From NCBI GenBank assembly GCA_910584645.1, contig CAJUAU010000040.1, positions 1 through 10,150 on the forward strand: 10,150 nt of DNA, written 5' to 3'. The stretch is from an uncultured Eubacterium sp. Lineage in GTDB: Bacteria; Bacillota; Clostridia; Lachnospirales; Lachnospiraceae. The notes beneath the pieces are model-generated. The model searched no databases, was not told the DNA's origin, and saw only the letters and a list, made by a program, of their open reading frames with translations. Positions 1 to 6,097 of the stretch are shown piece after piece. The translations under genes and the position numbers were made by a program. The first letter of the stretch is position 1, and every line of letters starts with the position of its first letter.

Positions 1-51
1 TTTATTTGCTATACCTTTCTTTCTCGGGTGTCCTCTACTTATTTGTTTCAA
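1..51 (-). CDS. Possible start of a partial CDS running off the left edge
   Basis: On the minus strand an AGGAGG (59-64) lies seven bases ahead of a TTG codon at 51-49. The frame from this TTG stays open for 17 codons to the window edge (MKQISRGHPRKKGIANK). It is very basic and contains RGHPRKKG, which loosely resembles an AT-hook. The gene would follow the FlaR-like kinase in the same direction after a gap of about 28 bases, so it could be co-transcribed. There is no ATG nearby, and the start rests only on the ribosome binding site and the open frame. The product cannot be identified from 17 residues. Confidence 0.4.
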   Translation of the reverse strand, partial: MKQISRGHPRKKGIANK

Positions 52-79
52 ACTTAAACCTCCTTTTTTAATTCAAAGC

Positions 80-616
80 CTATTCCTGCTCCTTTAGCTG
101 CTCCTGCTGCCTGCTCTGGAATGCCTTCACCTCTCTGGGACTCTTCAGCACTACCACCTTGTTAGAATATTTTTCACATAGCTCCTGATACCAGGCTTTG
201 TGGCTCTTATCCCTTCCTTCGTGCAGGATCCACCAGAGAAATTCCCAGTCAATCTTTTCTTCACATCCCTCCGTCATAGATTCCCGTGACTTTCCCCGGT
301 ATGCAAAATATCTCTTCCATGCCCGGTACAGGCAGATATGTACTGGAAAATCCAGGAAAATAATCCGGGTGGCTGTCTCCATCCTTCTCTCATAACAGGT
401 GGACTTATAATTTCCGTCAATTACCCAGCTATTGTGCATATCCATAAATTCTGATACGATTTCTTCTTTTTCTGCATTGTCCCGCTCCCTCCAGCCGGGA
501 AGCCAGTGCACACAGTCCAGATGCAGCACCTCACATCCATATTGGCCTGACAGCTTCCGTGCCAGGGTCGATTTACCACTTCCGCTGTATCCAATTACAA
601 CAATTCTATGCTCCAT
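80..616 (-). CDS. FlaR-like / adenylate-kinase-related P-loop NTPase
   Basis: The 178-residue cytosolic protein begins with a Walker A motif, GYSGSGKST (residues 9-17, with Lys15), followed by HLDCVHWLPGW (about 32-42). WVIDGNY lies at about 64-70 and FLDFP near 87. A LID-like segment rich in Lys/Arg and Glu follows (about 107-130, ending in a Trp-rich stretch). This order is typical of small kinases annotated as 'DNA topology modulation protein FlaR' or AAA family ATPase, whose real substrate is poorly defined; the length fits. The ATG at 616 is chosen because AGGAGG lies at 622-627, five bases upstream. It is divergent from cheC. The flagellar-sounding family name should not be read as evidence of a chemotaxis role here, although the neighbour is a chemotaxis pair. 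Confidence 0.85.
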   Translation of the reverse strand: MEHRIVVIGYSGSGKSTLARKLSGQYGCEVLHLDCVHWLPGWRERDNAEKEEIVSEFMDMHNSWVIDGNYKSTCYERRMETATRIIFLDFPVHICLYRAWKRYFAYRGKSRESMTEGCEEKIDWEFLWWILHEGRDKSHKAWYQELCEKYSNKVVVLKSPREVKAFQSRQQEQLKEQE

Positions 617-651
617 TACTGCCTCCTTCCCGAATCCAGTCTTACACGGCC

Positions 652-680
652 ATTATATTTTATTTTATCAAAAAGCAGAA
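652..680 (-). promoter_or_regulatory. Possible promoter for the FlaR-like gene
   Basis: On the minus strand a perfect TATAAT lies at 652-657. The hexamer 17 bases upstream (675-680) reads TTCTGC, a poor -35. Transcription would start near 645 and leave a leader of about 30 bases including the AGGAGG. Only the -10 is convincing. Confidence 0.3.
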
Positions 681-692
681 AAAATACCAGAC

Positions 693-721
693 TTGTCAAG
701 AGAGAAAAAATGTATTAAAAT
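693..721 (+). promoter_or_regulatory. Sigma-A-type promoter for cheC-cheD
   Basis: TTGTCA (693-698) and TAAAAT (716-721) are separated by exactly 17 bases. Each hexamer matches the consensus at five of six positions. Transcription would start near 728, leaving a leader of about 115 bases before cheC. I did not see a sigma-D/sigma-28 motif, the usual flagellar-class promoter, in this region. Confidence 0.6.
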
Positions 722-765
722 AAGAGCAAAGACTTATAGTTACACAAGTATGCTGCTGTACATCT

Positions 766-808
766 CTGGTGTCAGCATCAGCTTAACCATGCCCGGTGGT
801 ATCACCGG
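766..808 (+). promoter_or_regulatory. Two tandem small hairpins in the cheC leader
   Basis: CTGGTG (766-771) can pair with CATCAG (776-781) through six pairs including one G-U, with a four-base loop. CCGGTG (793-798) pairs perfectly with CACCGG (803-808), with loop GTAT. Both are 16 bases long, lie downstream of the predicted promoter, and end 23 bases before the ribosome binding site CGGAGGA (831-837). They could be leader RNA structures, or the second could be a DNA operator palindrome. No known riboswitch is recognised. Confidence 0.4.
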
Positions 809-841
809 ACGAAATGAAACGAATTTAAAACGGAGGATTCA

Positions 842-1462
842 ATGAGCAATTATTCATTAGTAGAGATCAATGAAAGATATGTTGATGTTCTTCAGGAACT
901 CGGAAATATTGGTGCGGGAAATGCTACTACGGCGATCGCCTCCATGCTCTCGATCCGTATTGACATGAATGTACCGAAAGTGGAGCTGCTGGAGGTTTCA
1001 AAACTGGGAGCTTCTATCTGTCCAGAGGACGAGATCATCGTCGGCATCTTCCTGGAGATCCAGATGGATATCGAGGGAAGCATGATGTTTTTGATGAGAC
1101 TGGACTCTGCCCAGTATCTTGTAAACAAACTTATGATGCGGGATGCTTCCTACAAGGAGGAATTTGATGAGATGGATCTCTCTGCCCTGAAGGAGATTGG
1201 TAATATTATCGCCGGATCCTATCTGTCAGCACTGTCTACGATGACGAATCTTGTTATTTCACCTTCGATTCCATATCTCGCTGTCGATATGGCTGCTTCA
1301 GTACTAAGCGTACCAGCGATAGAATTCGGTCAGTACGGTGACTACGCTTTGCTGATTCAGACAGAATTTGGTGATGATGTTATGATCAACGGTTATTTTA
1401 TCCTTATGCCGGAACAACAATCCTATGATAAAATATTAAAGGGATTAGGACTTGAGATGTAG
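842..1462 (+). CDS. cheC: CheC, CheY-P phosphatase
   Basis: This 206-residue protein belongs to the CheC/CheX/FliY phosphatase family, which dephosphorylates CheY-P and, in Bacillus-type chemotaxis, works with CheD in adaptation. Both signature sites are present. The first has Glu19 and Asn22 (ELGNIGAGNA) with Pro45 at the expected distance. The second has Glu118 and Asn121 (EIGNIIAG) with Pro144 in the same spacing. Two complete sites and a length near 205 residues favour CheC over the longer FliY or the single-site CheX. The ATG at 842 has CGGAGGA at 831-837. The gene leads a two-gene unit with cheD and has its own upstream promoter candidate. No other chemotaxis or flagellar gene is visible in the window. 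Confidence 0.95.
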   Translation: MSNYSLVEINERYVDVLQELGNIGAGNATTAIASMLSIRIDMNVPKVELLEVSKLGASICPEDEIIVGIFLEIQMDIEGSMMFLMRLDSAQYLVNKLMMRDASYKEEFDEMDLSALKEIGNIIAGSYLSALSTMTNLVISPSIPYLAVDMAASVLSVPAIEFGQYGDYALLIQTEFGDDVMINGYFILMPEQQSYDKILKGLGLEM

Positions 1463-1472
1463 AGGTAAGAAA

Positions 1473-1958
1473 ATGAGTAATGTAATTAGAGTCGGAATGG
1501 CAGATTTAAATATATGTAAAGCACCTGATGTTATTATGACGATCGGATTAGGTTCATGTATCGGGCTCACCCTTTATGATCCCGTGACAAAAATTGGCGG
1601 AATGGTTCACTATATGCTGCCAGACAGTACCGCCACGGAAAATAACGGAAATATTGCAAAATTTGCAGACACAGGCATCGAAGAATTATTAAAACAGGTT
1701 ACCCGTGCCGGCGCCAGCCGGAGCCGTCTTGTCGCCAAGATTGCCGGCGGGGCCAAAATGTTTGGCGTCGCGCAGCTGTCAAACATTGGAAGCATCGGCG
1801 ACAGAAATGCCCAGGCTGCAAAAGAAATGCTGAAGAAACTAAATATCCGGCTGATCGCTGAAGATACCGGCCTGAATTATGGACGCACAGTAGAGCTGCA
1901 CTGTGATAACGGTGACTTTCATATCAAAGCGATCAAAAAACCGGTTAAGATCATTTAA
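1473..1958 (+). CDS. cheD: CheD, chemoreceptor glutamine deamidase
   Basis: This 161-residue protein deamidates (and in some species demethylates) glutamines in methyl-accepting chemoreceptors and binds CheC. The catalytic set is visible: Cys29 in GLGSCIG, His46 in MVHYMLP, and Thr23 just before the Gly-rich turn. The spacing between these residues is the same as in the known Thermotoga enzyme. AGGGAKMFG-like and IGDRNA segments typical of the family follow (about 92-115). The start is the ATG at 1473, with AGAGGT (1461-1466) overlapping the cheC stop codon, which implies translational coupling. An in-frame TTG at 1452 would add seven residues but has no better ribosome binding site. The C-terminal IKKPVKII is full length, with no sign of damage. 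Confidence 0.95.
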   Translation: MSNVIRVGMADLNICKAPDVIMTIGLGSCIGLTLYDPVTKIGGMVHYMLPDSTATENNGNIAKFADTGIEELLKQVTRAGASRSRLVAKIAGGAKMFGVAQLSNIGSIGDRNAQAAKEMLKKLNIRLIAEDTGLNYGRTVELHCDNGDFHIKAIKKPVKII

Positions 1959-2279
1959 GCCTCGGCAGCCGGTGTGAACTCGTTTTATCCTGTTCCGCCA
2001 GGGGCTTGTTAAAGTATGGTCAGGCTGTTAAATGATGAAAAAAAAGGTTCTCTGAATGATTACATATAGCGCTATAGGTTGGGAGTTAGATCAAACCAAT
2101 TTTTCCACTTAACAGTTATCCCATACGAGGAATACATTAACAAGGGCGTATGCAGGTTATCCTGAATCTGTATACTGGTTTCCATATACCATATTTATTC
2201 CAAGTCTATACGCCTTCTTCTGGATAGATAAATTCATCCCCCTCATCCATTTCCTGTGTAATAAATTTAACTTTGGGGG
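1959..2279. other. Convergent intergenic region, no gene seen
   Basis: These 321 bases separate cheD (plus) from the last LRR gene (minus). I see no credible gene. Immediately after cheD, AAGCC (1957-1961) plus GGC (1964-1966) can pair with GCC (1997-1999) plus GGCTT (2003-2007), but the loop is long and no T-run follows, so it is a weak terminator candidate. A perfect 12-base palindrome, TATAGCGCTATA, lies at 2065-2076. An A8 run at 2040-2047 reads as a T-run on the minus strand, but without a good stem before it. Nested inverted repeats occupy 2122-2216. On the minus strand an open frame continues from the end of the repeat array to a stop at 2206-2208. It encodes an acidic peptide ending in EEGV and may be a relic. 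Confidence 0.6.
2142..2216. repeat. Nested inverted repeats in the convergent gap
   Basis: AAGGGCGTAT (2142-2151) pairs with ATACGCCTT (2208-2216), leaving one bulged G. Inside this stem, GTATACTGGTTTCCATATAC (2170-2189) forms a second hairpin with one bulge and one G-U pair. A competing pair, CATACG (2122-2127) with CGTATG (2147-2152), overlaps the outer arm. No T-run follows on either strand, so it is not a textbook terminator. It could be a bidirectional transcription barrier or a remnant of a small element. Confidence 0.35.
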
Positions 2280-3194
2280 TTATATTGCCATCCCCACGAT
2301 CTTCACATATTTCGGAAGTCCTCCCTTCCGCAGCGCCTTTGTGTACTCTTTCTTCTTGCTCTTCGGCACCCGGATCACCAGGTCCTTCCTCGCTTTCCCA
2401 AAGATTCCCTTCCCCCACTTTTTGATCTGGGTGGAACGGATGGTGACCTTCTTCAGCTTTCCCTCTTCCGGCGAAAAAGCAAAAAAGGCATGCTCCCCGA
2501 TCTCCGTCACGCTGGAAGGAATGGTAACTGTTTTAAATCCACATTTGGAAAACATACCACTACTAAAGGTTTTTACCCCCTCCTCGATCCTCACACTTTT
2601 TAAATTTGTACAGGATGAAAAGGCATAACTCCCGAAAGACGTGCCAGCGGGGATCGTAACATGTCTTAACTCTGATCCGGAAAATGCTTCACTTTCGACC
2701 TTTTTCACGTATTTTAAGGACACGGAAGCGATTCCTGATTCGGCAAAGGCATCCCCCCCGATATTTCTTAGAGTGGAAGGAAAGTTTACCTTTTTTAAAT
2801 GATAGGTCTGCCAGAAAGCTGAATATCCAACGGATACCAGTCCTTCCGGCAGTACCACTTCCTTTATATTCTGGAAATTATCAAAGGCAAAATCCCCAAT
2901 ATGGGTGATCCCCTTTTTAAACACCACTTTTTGAGCTTTCAGATATCTTTCATTTCCTCCCCAGTCCATGGATACCCCGTGCTGGCCACCGTCCTCCATC
3001 CGCCCCTTACAGTCGATGGTGACTGTCTTTGTCCGGGTGTCATAGTACCATCTGGTATTCCCCTCAAAGGTTCCGCTATGTACTTTCGCGCTGCTGTGGG
3101 TGCACAGCAGCATGACAGCCAGGGCGGGGATGAGGAGACAGAAAGCCCGCTTTAAAATTCGTGTATATAACATATTGGCCGCTTTATTTTTCAT
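2280..3194 (-). CDS. Secreted BspA-like leucine-rich-repeat protein, array copy 1
   Basis: This 304-residue protein is the last in the minus-strand block. A basic N-terminus and hydrophobic stretch (about 16-31) form a signal peptide, with likely cleavage after SSA (residue 36). A short beta-type N-domain follows (about 37-90; WYYDTRTKTVTIDCKG). About six BspA-type LRRs of 21-23 residues come next (about 95-255), with repeating 'IGDFAF', 'VGYSAF' and 'IGEHAF' elements. The C-terminus is Lys-rich (VPKSKKKEYTKAL). There is no sortase motif or C-terminal membrane segment. Family members bind host matrix or other bacteria, but the ligand here is unknown. The repeat unit ends inside its stop region, so it alone ends in GMAI rather than GM. 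The start has AAGGGA at 3203-3208; an internal Met8 lacks a ribosome binding site. Confidence 0.85.
   Translation of the reverse strand: MKNKAANMLYTRILKRAFCLLIPALAVMLLCTHSSAKVHSGTFEGNTRWYYDTRTKTVTIDCKGRMEDGGQHGVSMDWGGNERYLKAQKVVFKKGITHIGDFAFDNFQNIKEVVLPEGLVSVGYSAFWQTYHLKKVNFPSTLRNIGGDAFAESGIASVSLKYVKKVESEAFSGSELRHVTIPAGTSFGSYAFSSCTNLKSVRIEEGVKTFSSGMFSKCGFKTVTIPSSVTEIGEHAFFAFSPEEGKLKKVTIRSTQIKKWGKGIFGKARKDLVIRVPKSKKKEYTKALRKGGLPKYVKIVGMAI
3090..3111 (-). other. Perfect 9-bp coding-region hairpin in the signal-peptide codons
   Basis: GCTGCTGTG and CACAGCAGC flank a four-base loop, giving a perfect nine-base-pair stem in the mRNA. It spans the codons for LLCTHSS, just before the predicted signal-peptidase site. 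The same hairpin recurs at 4066-4087, 5042-5063 and 6018-6039, even where flanking bases differ. It may slow ribosomes at the export signal, or it may simply result from Leu and Ser codon choice. Confidence 0.45.
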
Positions 3195-3261
3195 ATACTC
3201 TTTCCCTTCTTTCCATATCTTCCCCTGTTACAGTGGAAGGTGAACCCCCTTACACCAGAAA

Positions 3262-4170
3262 TCACATCCCCACGATCTTCACATACTTCGGAAGTCCTCC
3301 CTTACGCAGCGCCTTTGTGTACTCTTTCTTCTTGCTCTTCGGCACCCGGATCACCAGATCCTTCCTCGCTTTCCCAAAAATCTCCTTCCCCCACTTTTCG
3401 ATCTGGGTGGAACGGATGGTGACCTTCTTCAGCTTTCCCTCTTCCGGCGAAAAAGCAAAAAAGGCATGCTCCCCGATCTCCGTCACGCTGGAAGGAATGG
3501 TAACTGTTTTAAATCCACATTTGGAAAACATACCACTACTAAAGGTTTTTACCCCCTCCTCGATCCTCACACTTTTTAAATTTGTACAGGATGAAAAGGC
3601 ATAACTCCCGAAAGACGTGCCAGCGGGGATCGTAACATGTCTTAACTCTGATCCGGAAAATGCTTCACTTTCGACCTTTTTCACGTATTTTAAGGACACG
3701 GAAGCGATTCCTGATTCGGCAAAGGCATCCCCCCCGATATTTCTTAGAGTGGAAGGAAAGTTTACCTTTTTTAAATGATAGGTCTGCCAGAAAGCTGAAT
3801 ATCCAACGGATACCAGTCCTTCCGGCAGTACCACTTCCTTTATATTCTGGAAATTATCAAAGGCAAAATCCCCAATATGGGTGATCCCCTTTTTAAACAC
3901 CACTTTTTGAGCTTTCAGATATCTTTCATTTCCTCCCCAGTCCATGGATACCCCGTGCTGGCCACCGTCCTCCATCCGCCCCTTACAGTCGATGGTGACT
4001 GTCTTTGTCCGGGTGTCATAGTACCATCTGGTATTCCCCTCAAAGGTTCCGCTGTGCACTTTCGCGCTGCTGTGGGTGCACAGCAGCATGACAGCCAGGG
4101 CGGCGGTGAGGAGACAGAAAGCCCGCTTTAAAATTCGTGTATTTAACATATTGCCCGCATTATTTTTCAT
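3262..4170 (-). CDS. Secreted BspA-like leucine-rich-repeat protein, array copy 2
   Basis: This 302-residue copy has a mature region from KVHSGTFEG through the LRRs to TIRSTQI that is identical to its neighbours. It is the most distinctive full-length copy at its N-terminus: MKNNAGNMLN and a Thr-Ala in the hydrophobic stretch, where copies 1 and 3 have MKNKAANMLY and Ile-Pro. Near its C-terminus it has IEKWGKEIF, shared with copy 4, not IKKWGKGIF. Its ribosome binding site contains AAGGA (4180-4184). A spacer of 67 bases separates it from copy 3 upstream, and the same length from copy 1 downstream. I see no promoter or terminator in the spacers, so it is probably read through from the subtilase gene. 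The mixed ends suggest a recombinant gene. Confidence 0.85.
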   Translation of the reverse strand: MKNNAGNMLNTRILKRAFCLLTAALAVMLLCTHSSAKVHSGTFEGNTRWYYDTRTKTVTIDCKGRMEDGGQHGVSMDWGGNERYLKAQKVVFKKGITHIGDFAFDNFQNIKEVVLPEGLVSVGYSAFWQTYHLKKVNFPSTLRNIGGDAFAESGIASVSLKYVKKVESEAFSGSELRHVTIPAGTSFGSYAFSSCTNLKSVRIEEGVKTFSSGMFSKCGFKTVTIPSSVTEIGEHAFFAFSPEEGKLKKVTIRSTQIEKWGKEIFGKARKDLVIRVPKSKKKEYTKALRKGGLPKYVKIVGM

Positions 4171-4237
4171 AAACTCTTTTCCTTCTTTCCATATCTTCCT
4201 CTGTTACAGTGGAAGGGGAACCCCCTCACACCAGAAA

Positions 4238-5146
4238 TCACATCCCCACGATCTTCACATATTTCGGAAGTCCTCCCTTCCGCAGCGCCTTCGTGTACTC
4301 TTTCTTCTTGCTCTTCGGCACCCGGATCACCAGGTCCTTCCTCGCTTTCCCAAAGATTCCCTTCCCCCACTTTTTGATCTGGGTGGAACGGATGGTGACC
4401 TTCTTCAGCTTTCCCTCTTCCGGCGAAAAAGCAAAAAAGGCATGCTCCCCGATCTCCGTCACGCTGGAAGGAATGGTAACTGTTTTAAATCCACATTTGG
4501 AAAACATACCACTACTAAAGGTTTTTACCCCCTCCTCGATCCTCACACTTTTTAAATTTGTACAGGATGAAAAGGCATAACTCCCGAAAGACGTGCCAGC
4601 GGGGATCGTAACATGTCTTAACTCTGATCCGGAAAATGCTTCACTTTCGACCTTTTTCACGTATTTTAAGGACACGGAAGCGATTCCTGATTCGGCAAAG
4701 GCATCCCCCCCGATATTTCTTAGAGTGGAAGGAAAGTTTACCTTTTTTAAATGATAGGTCTGCCAGAAAGCTGAATATCCAACGGATACCAGTCCTTCCG
4801 GCAGTACCACTTCCTTTATATTCTGGAAATTATCAAAGGCAAAATCCCCAATATGGGTGATCCCCTTTTTAAACACCACTTTTTGAGCTTTCAGATATCT
4901 TTCATTTCCTCCCCAGTCCATGGATACCCCGTGCTGGCCACCGTCCTCCATCCGCCCCTTACAGTCGATGGTGACTGTCTTTGTCCGGGTGTCATAGTAC
5001 CATCTGGTATTCCCCTCAAAGGTTCCGCTATGTACTTTCGCGCTGCTGTGGGTGCACAGCAGCATGACAGCCAGGGCGGGGATGAGGAGACAGAAAGCCC
5101 GCTTTAAAATTCGTGTATATAACATATTGGCCGCTTTATTTTTCAT
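4238..5146 (-). CDS. Secreted BspA-like leucine-rich-repeat protein, array copy 3
   Basis: This 302-residue copy is almost a duplicate of copy 1, including signal peptide, ribosome binding site region, upstream spacer and the IKKWGKGIF type C-terminus. The one base difference that I found is silent at the protein level. Unlike copy 1 it ends at GM, because the next repeat unit follows and supplies the stop. It has the same layout: signal peptide to about residue 36, a short N-domain, about six LRRs, and a basic C-terminal tail without a wall anchor. Its identity with copy 1 across the flanking spacer shows that a two-gene block was duplicated, not single genes alone. Confidence 0.85.
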   Translation of the reverse strand: MKNKAANMLYTRILKRAFCLLIPALAVMLLCTHSSAKVHSGTFEGNTRWYYDTRTKTVTIDCKGRMEDGGQHGVSMDWGGNERYLKAQKVVFKKGITHIGDFAFDNFQNIKEVVLPEGLVSVGYSAFWQTYHLKKVNFPSTLRNIGGDAFAESGIASVSLKYVKKVESEAFSGSELRHVTIPAGTSFGSYAFSSCTNLKSVRIEEGVKTFSSGMFSKCGFKTVTIPSSVTEIGEHAFFAFSPEEGKLKKVTIRSTQIKKWGKGIFGKARKDLVIRVPKSKKKEYTKALRKGGLPKYVKIVGM

Positions 5147-5213
5147 ATACTCTTTCCCTTCTTTCCATATCTTCCCCTGTTACAGTGGAAGGTGAACCCC
5201 CTTACACCAGAAA

Positions 5214-6095
5214 TCACATCCCCACGATCTTCACATACTTCGGAAGTCCTCCCTTACGCAGCGCCTTTGTGTACTCTTTCTTCTTGCTCTTCGGCACCCG
5301 GATCACCAGATCCTTCCTCGCTTTCCCAAAAATCTCCTTCCCCCACTTTTCGATCTGGGTGGAACGGATGGTGACCTTCTTCAGCTTTCCCTCTTCCGGC
5401 GAAAAAGCAAAAAAGGCATGCTCCCCGATCTCCGTCACGCTGGAAGGAATGGTAACTGTTTTAAATCCACATTTGGAAAACATACCACTACTAAAGGTTT
5501 TTACCCCCTCCTCGATCCTCACACTTTTTAAATTTGTACAGGATGAAAAGGCATAACTCCCGAAAGACGTGCCAGCGGGGATCGTAACATGTCTTAACTC
5601 TGATCCGGAAAATGCTTCACTTTCGACCTTTTTCACGTATTTTAAGGACACGGAAGCGATTCCTGATTCGGCAAAGGCATCCCCCCCGATATTTCTTAGA
5701 GTGGAAGGAAAGTTTACCTTTTTTAAATGATAGGTCTGCCAGAAAGCTGAATATCCAACGGATACCAGTCCTTCCGGCAGTACCACTTCCTTTATATTCT
5801 GGAAATTATCAAAGGCAAAATCCCCAATATGGGTGATCCCCTTTTTAAACACCACTTTTTGAGCTTTCAGATATCTTTCATTTCCTCCCCAGTCCATGGA
5901 TACCCCGTGCTGGCCACCGTCCTCCATCCGCCCCTTACAGTCGATGGTGACTGTCTTTGTCCGGGTGTCATAGTACCATCTGGTATTCCCCTCAAAGGTT
6001 CCGCTATGTACTTTCGCGCTGCTGTGGGTGCACAGCAGCATGACAGCCAGGGCGGGGATGATGAGACAGCATACTCGTTTCAGTATTTTAGCCAT
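5214..6095 (-). CDS. Secreted BspA-like leucine-rich-repeat protein, array copy 4 (promoter-proximal)
   Basis: This 293-residue protein is the first LRR gene after the subtilase. Its start (MAKILKRVCCLIIPALAV) is nine residues shorter than, and different from, the other copies, so it has its own signal peptide, with likely cleavage after SSA near residue 27. From there the mature sequence is the same, with the IEKWGKEIF type end shared with copy 2. The ribosome binding site AAGGAGGTG lies inside the last codons of the subtilase gene (KKEV-stop), and only two bases separate that stop from this ATG. Translational coupling is therefore likely. This strong site and the different leader make it a good candidate for the original gene or one end of the ancestral pair. 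Confidence 0.87.
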   Translation of the reverse strand: MAKILKRVCCLIIPALAVMLLCTHSSAKVHSGTFEGNTRWYYDTRTKTVTIDCKGRMEDGGQHGVSMDWGGNERYLKAQKVVFKKGITHIGDFAFDNFQNIKEVVLPEGLVSVGYSAFWQTYHLKKVNFPSTLRNIGGDAFAESGIASVSLKYVKKVESEAFSGSELRHVTIPAGTSFGSYAFSSCTNLKSVRIEEGVKTFSSGMFSKCGFKTVTIPSSVTEIGEHAFFAFSPEEGKLKKVTIRSTQIEKWGKEIFGKARKDLVIRVPKSKKKEYTKALRKGGLPKYVKIVGM

Positions 6096-6097
6096 CC

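Larger units (their letters stand above)
2289..6069 (-). repeat. Tandem array of 976-bp LRR gene units (3 full + 1 partial)
   Basis: Direct repeats start at 2289, 3265, 4241 and 5217 with a constant 976-bp period. The fourth unit stops matching near 6069, where its own signal-peptide start replaces the repeat. Each full unit is one LRR gene plus the spacer of about 67 bases upstream of it. The central 600 or more bases appear identical in all four units by eye. Seven sites in the first 125 bases or so separate units 1 and 3 from units 2 and 4. Segments 2289-4053 and 4241-6005 differ at only one base that I found (T2340 versus C4292). At 976 bp the period is not a multiple of three, so this is whole-gene duplication rather than an internal protein repeat. 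Confidence 0.95.

Noticed and set aside
830..837. CsrA binding site in the cheC leader (ACGGA at the ribosome binding site)
   Set aside because: The match is the ordinary ribosome binding site, and neither leader hairpin has GGA in its loop.
432..845. Plus-strand open frame reaching into cheC
   Set aside because: Its first half is antisense to the FlaR-like kinase, its second half covers the cheC promoter and leader, and its composition is not protein-like.
2077..2107. GGTTGG…CCAA followed by a T-run as a cheD terminator
   Set aside because: The stem is only four firm pairs with a 13-base loop, too weak to call.
3100..3111. Cys in the LRR signal peptides as a lipoprotein site
   Set aside because: The residues before it are MLL, which do not fit the lipobox small residue at -1. 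SSA cleavage by signal peptidase I fits better.
2289..6069. Repeat array as a CRISPR or mobile element
   Set aside because: The repeats are whole coding units without short spacers, terminal inverted repeats or a transposase.
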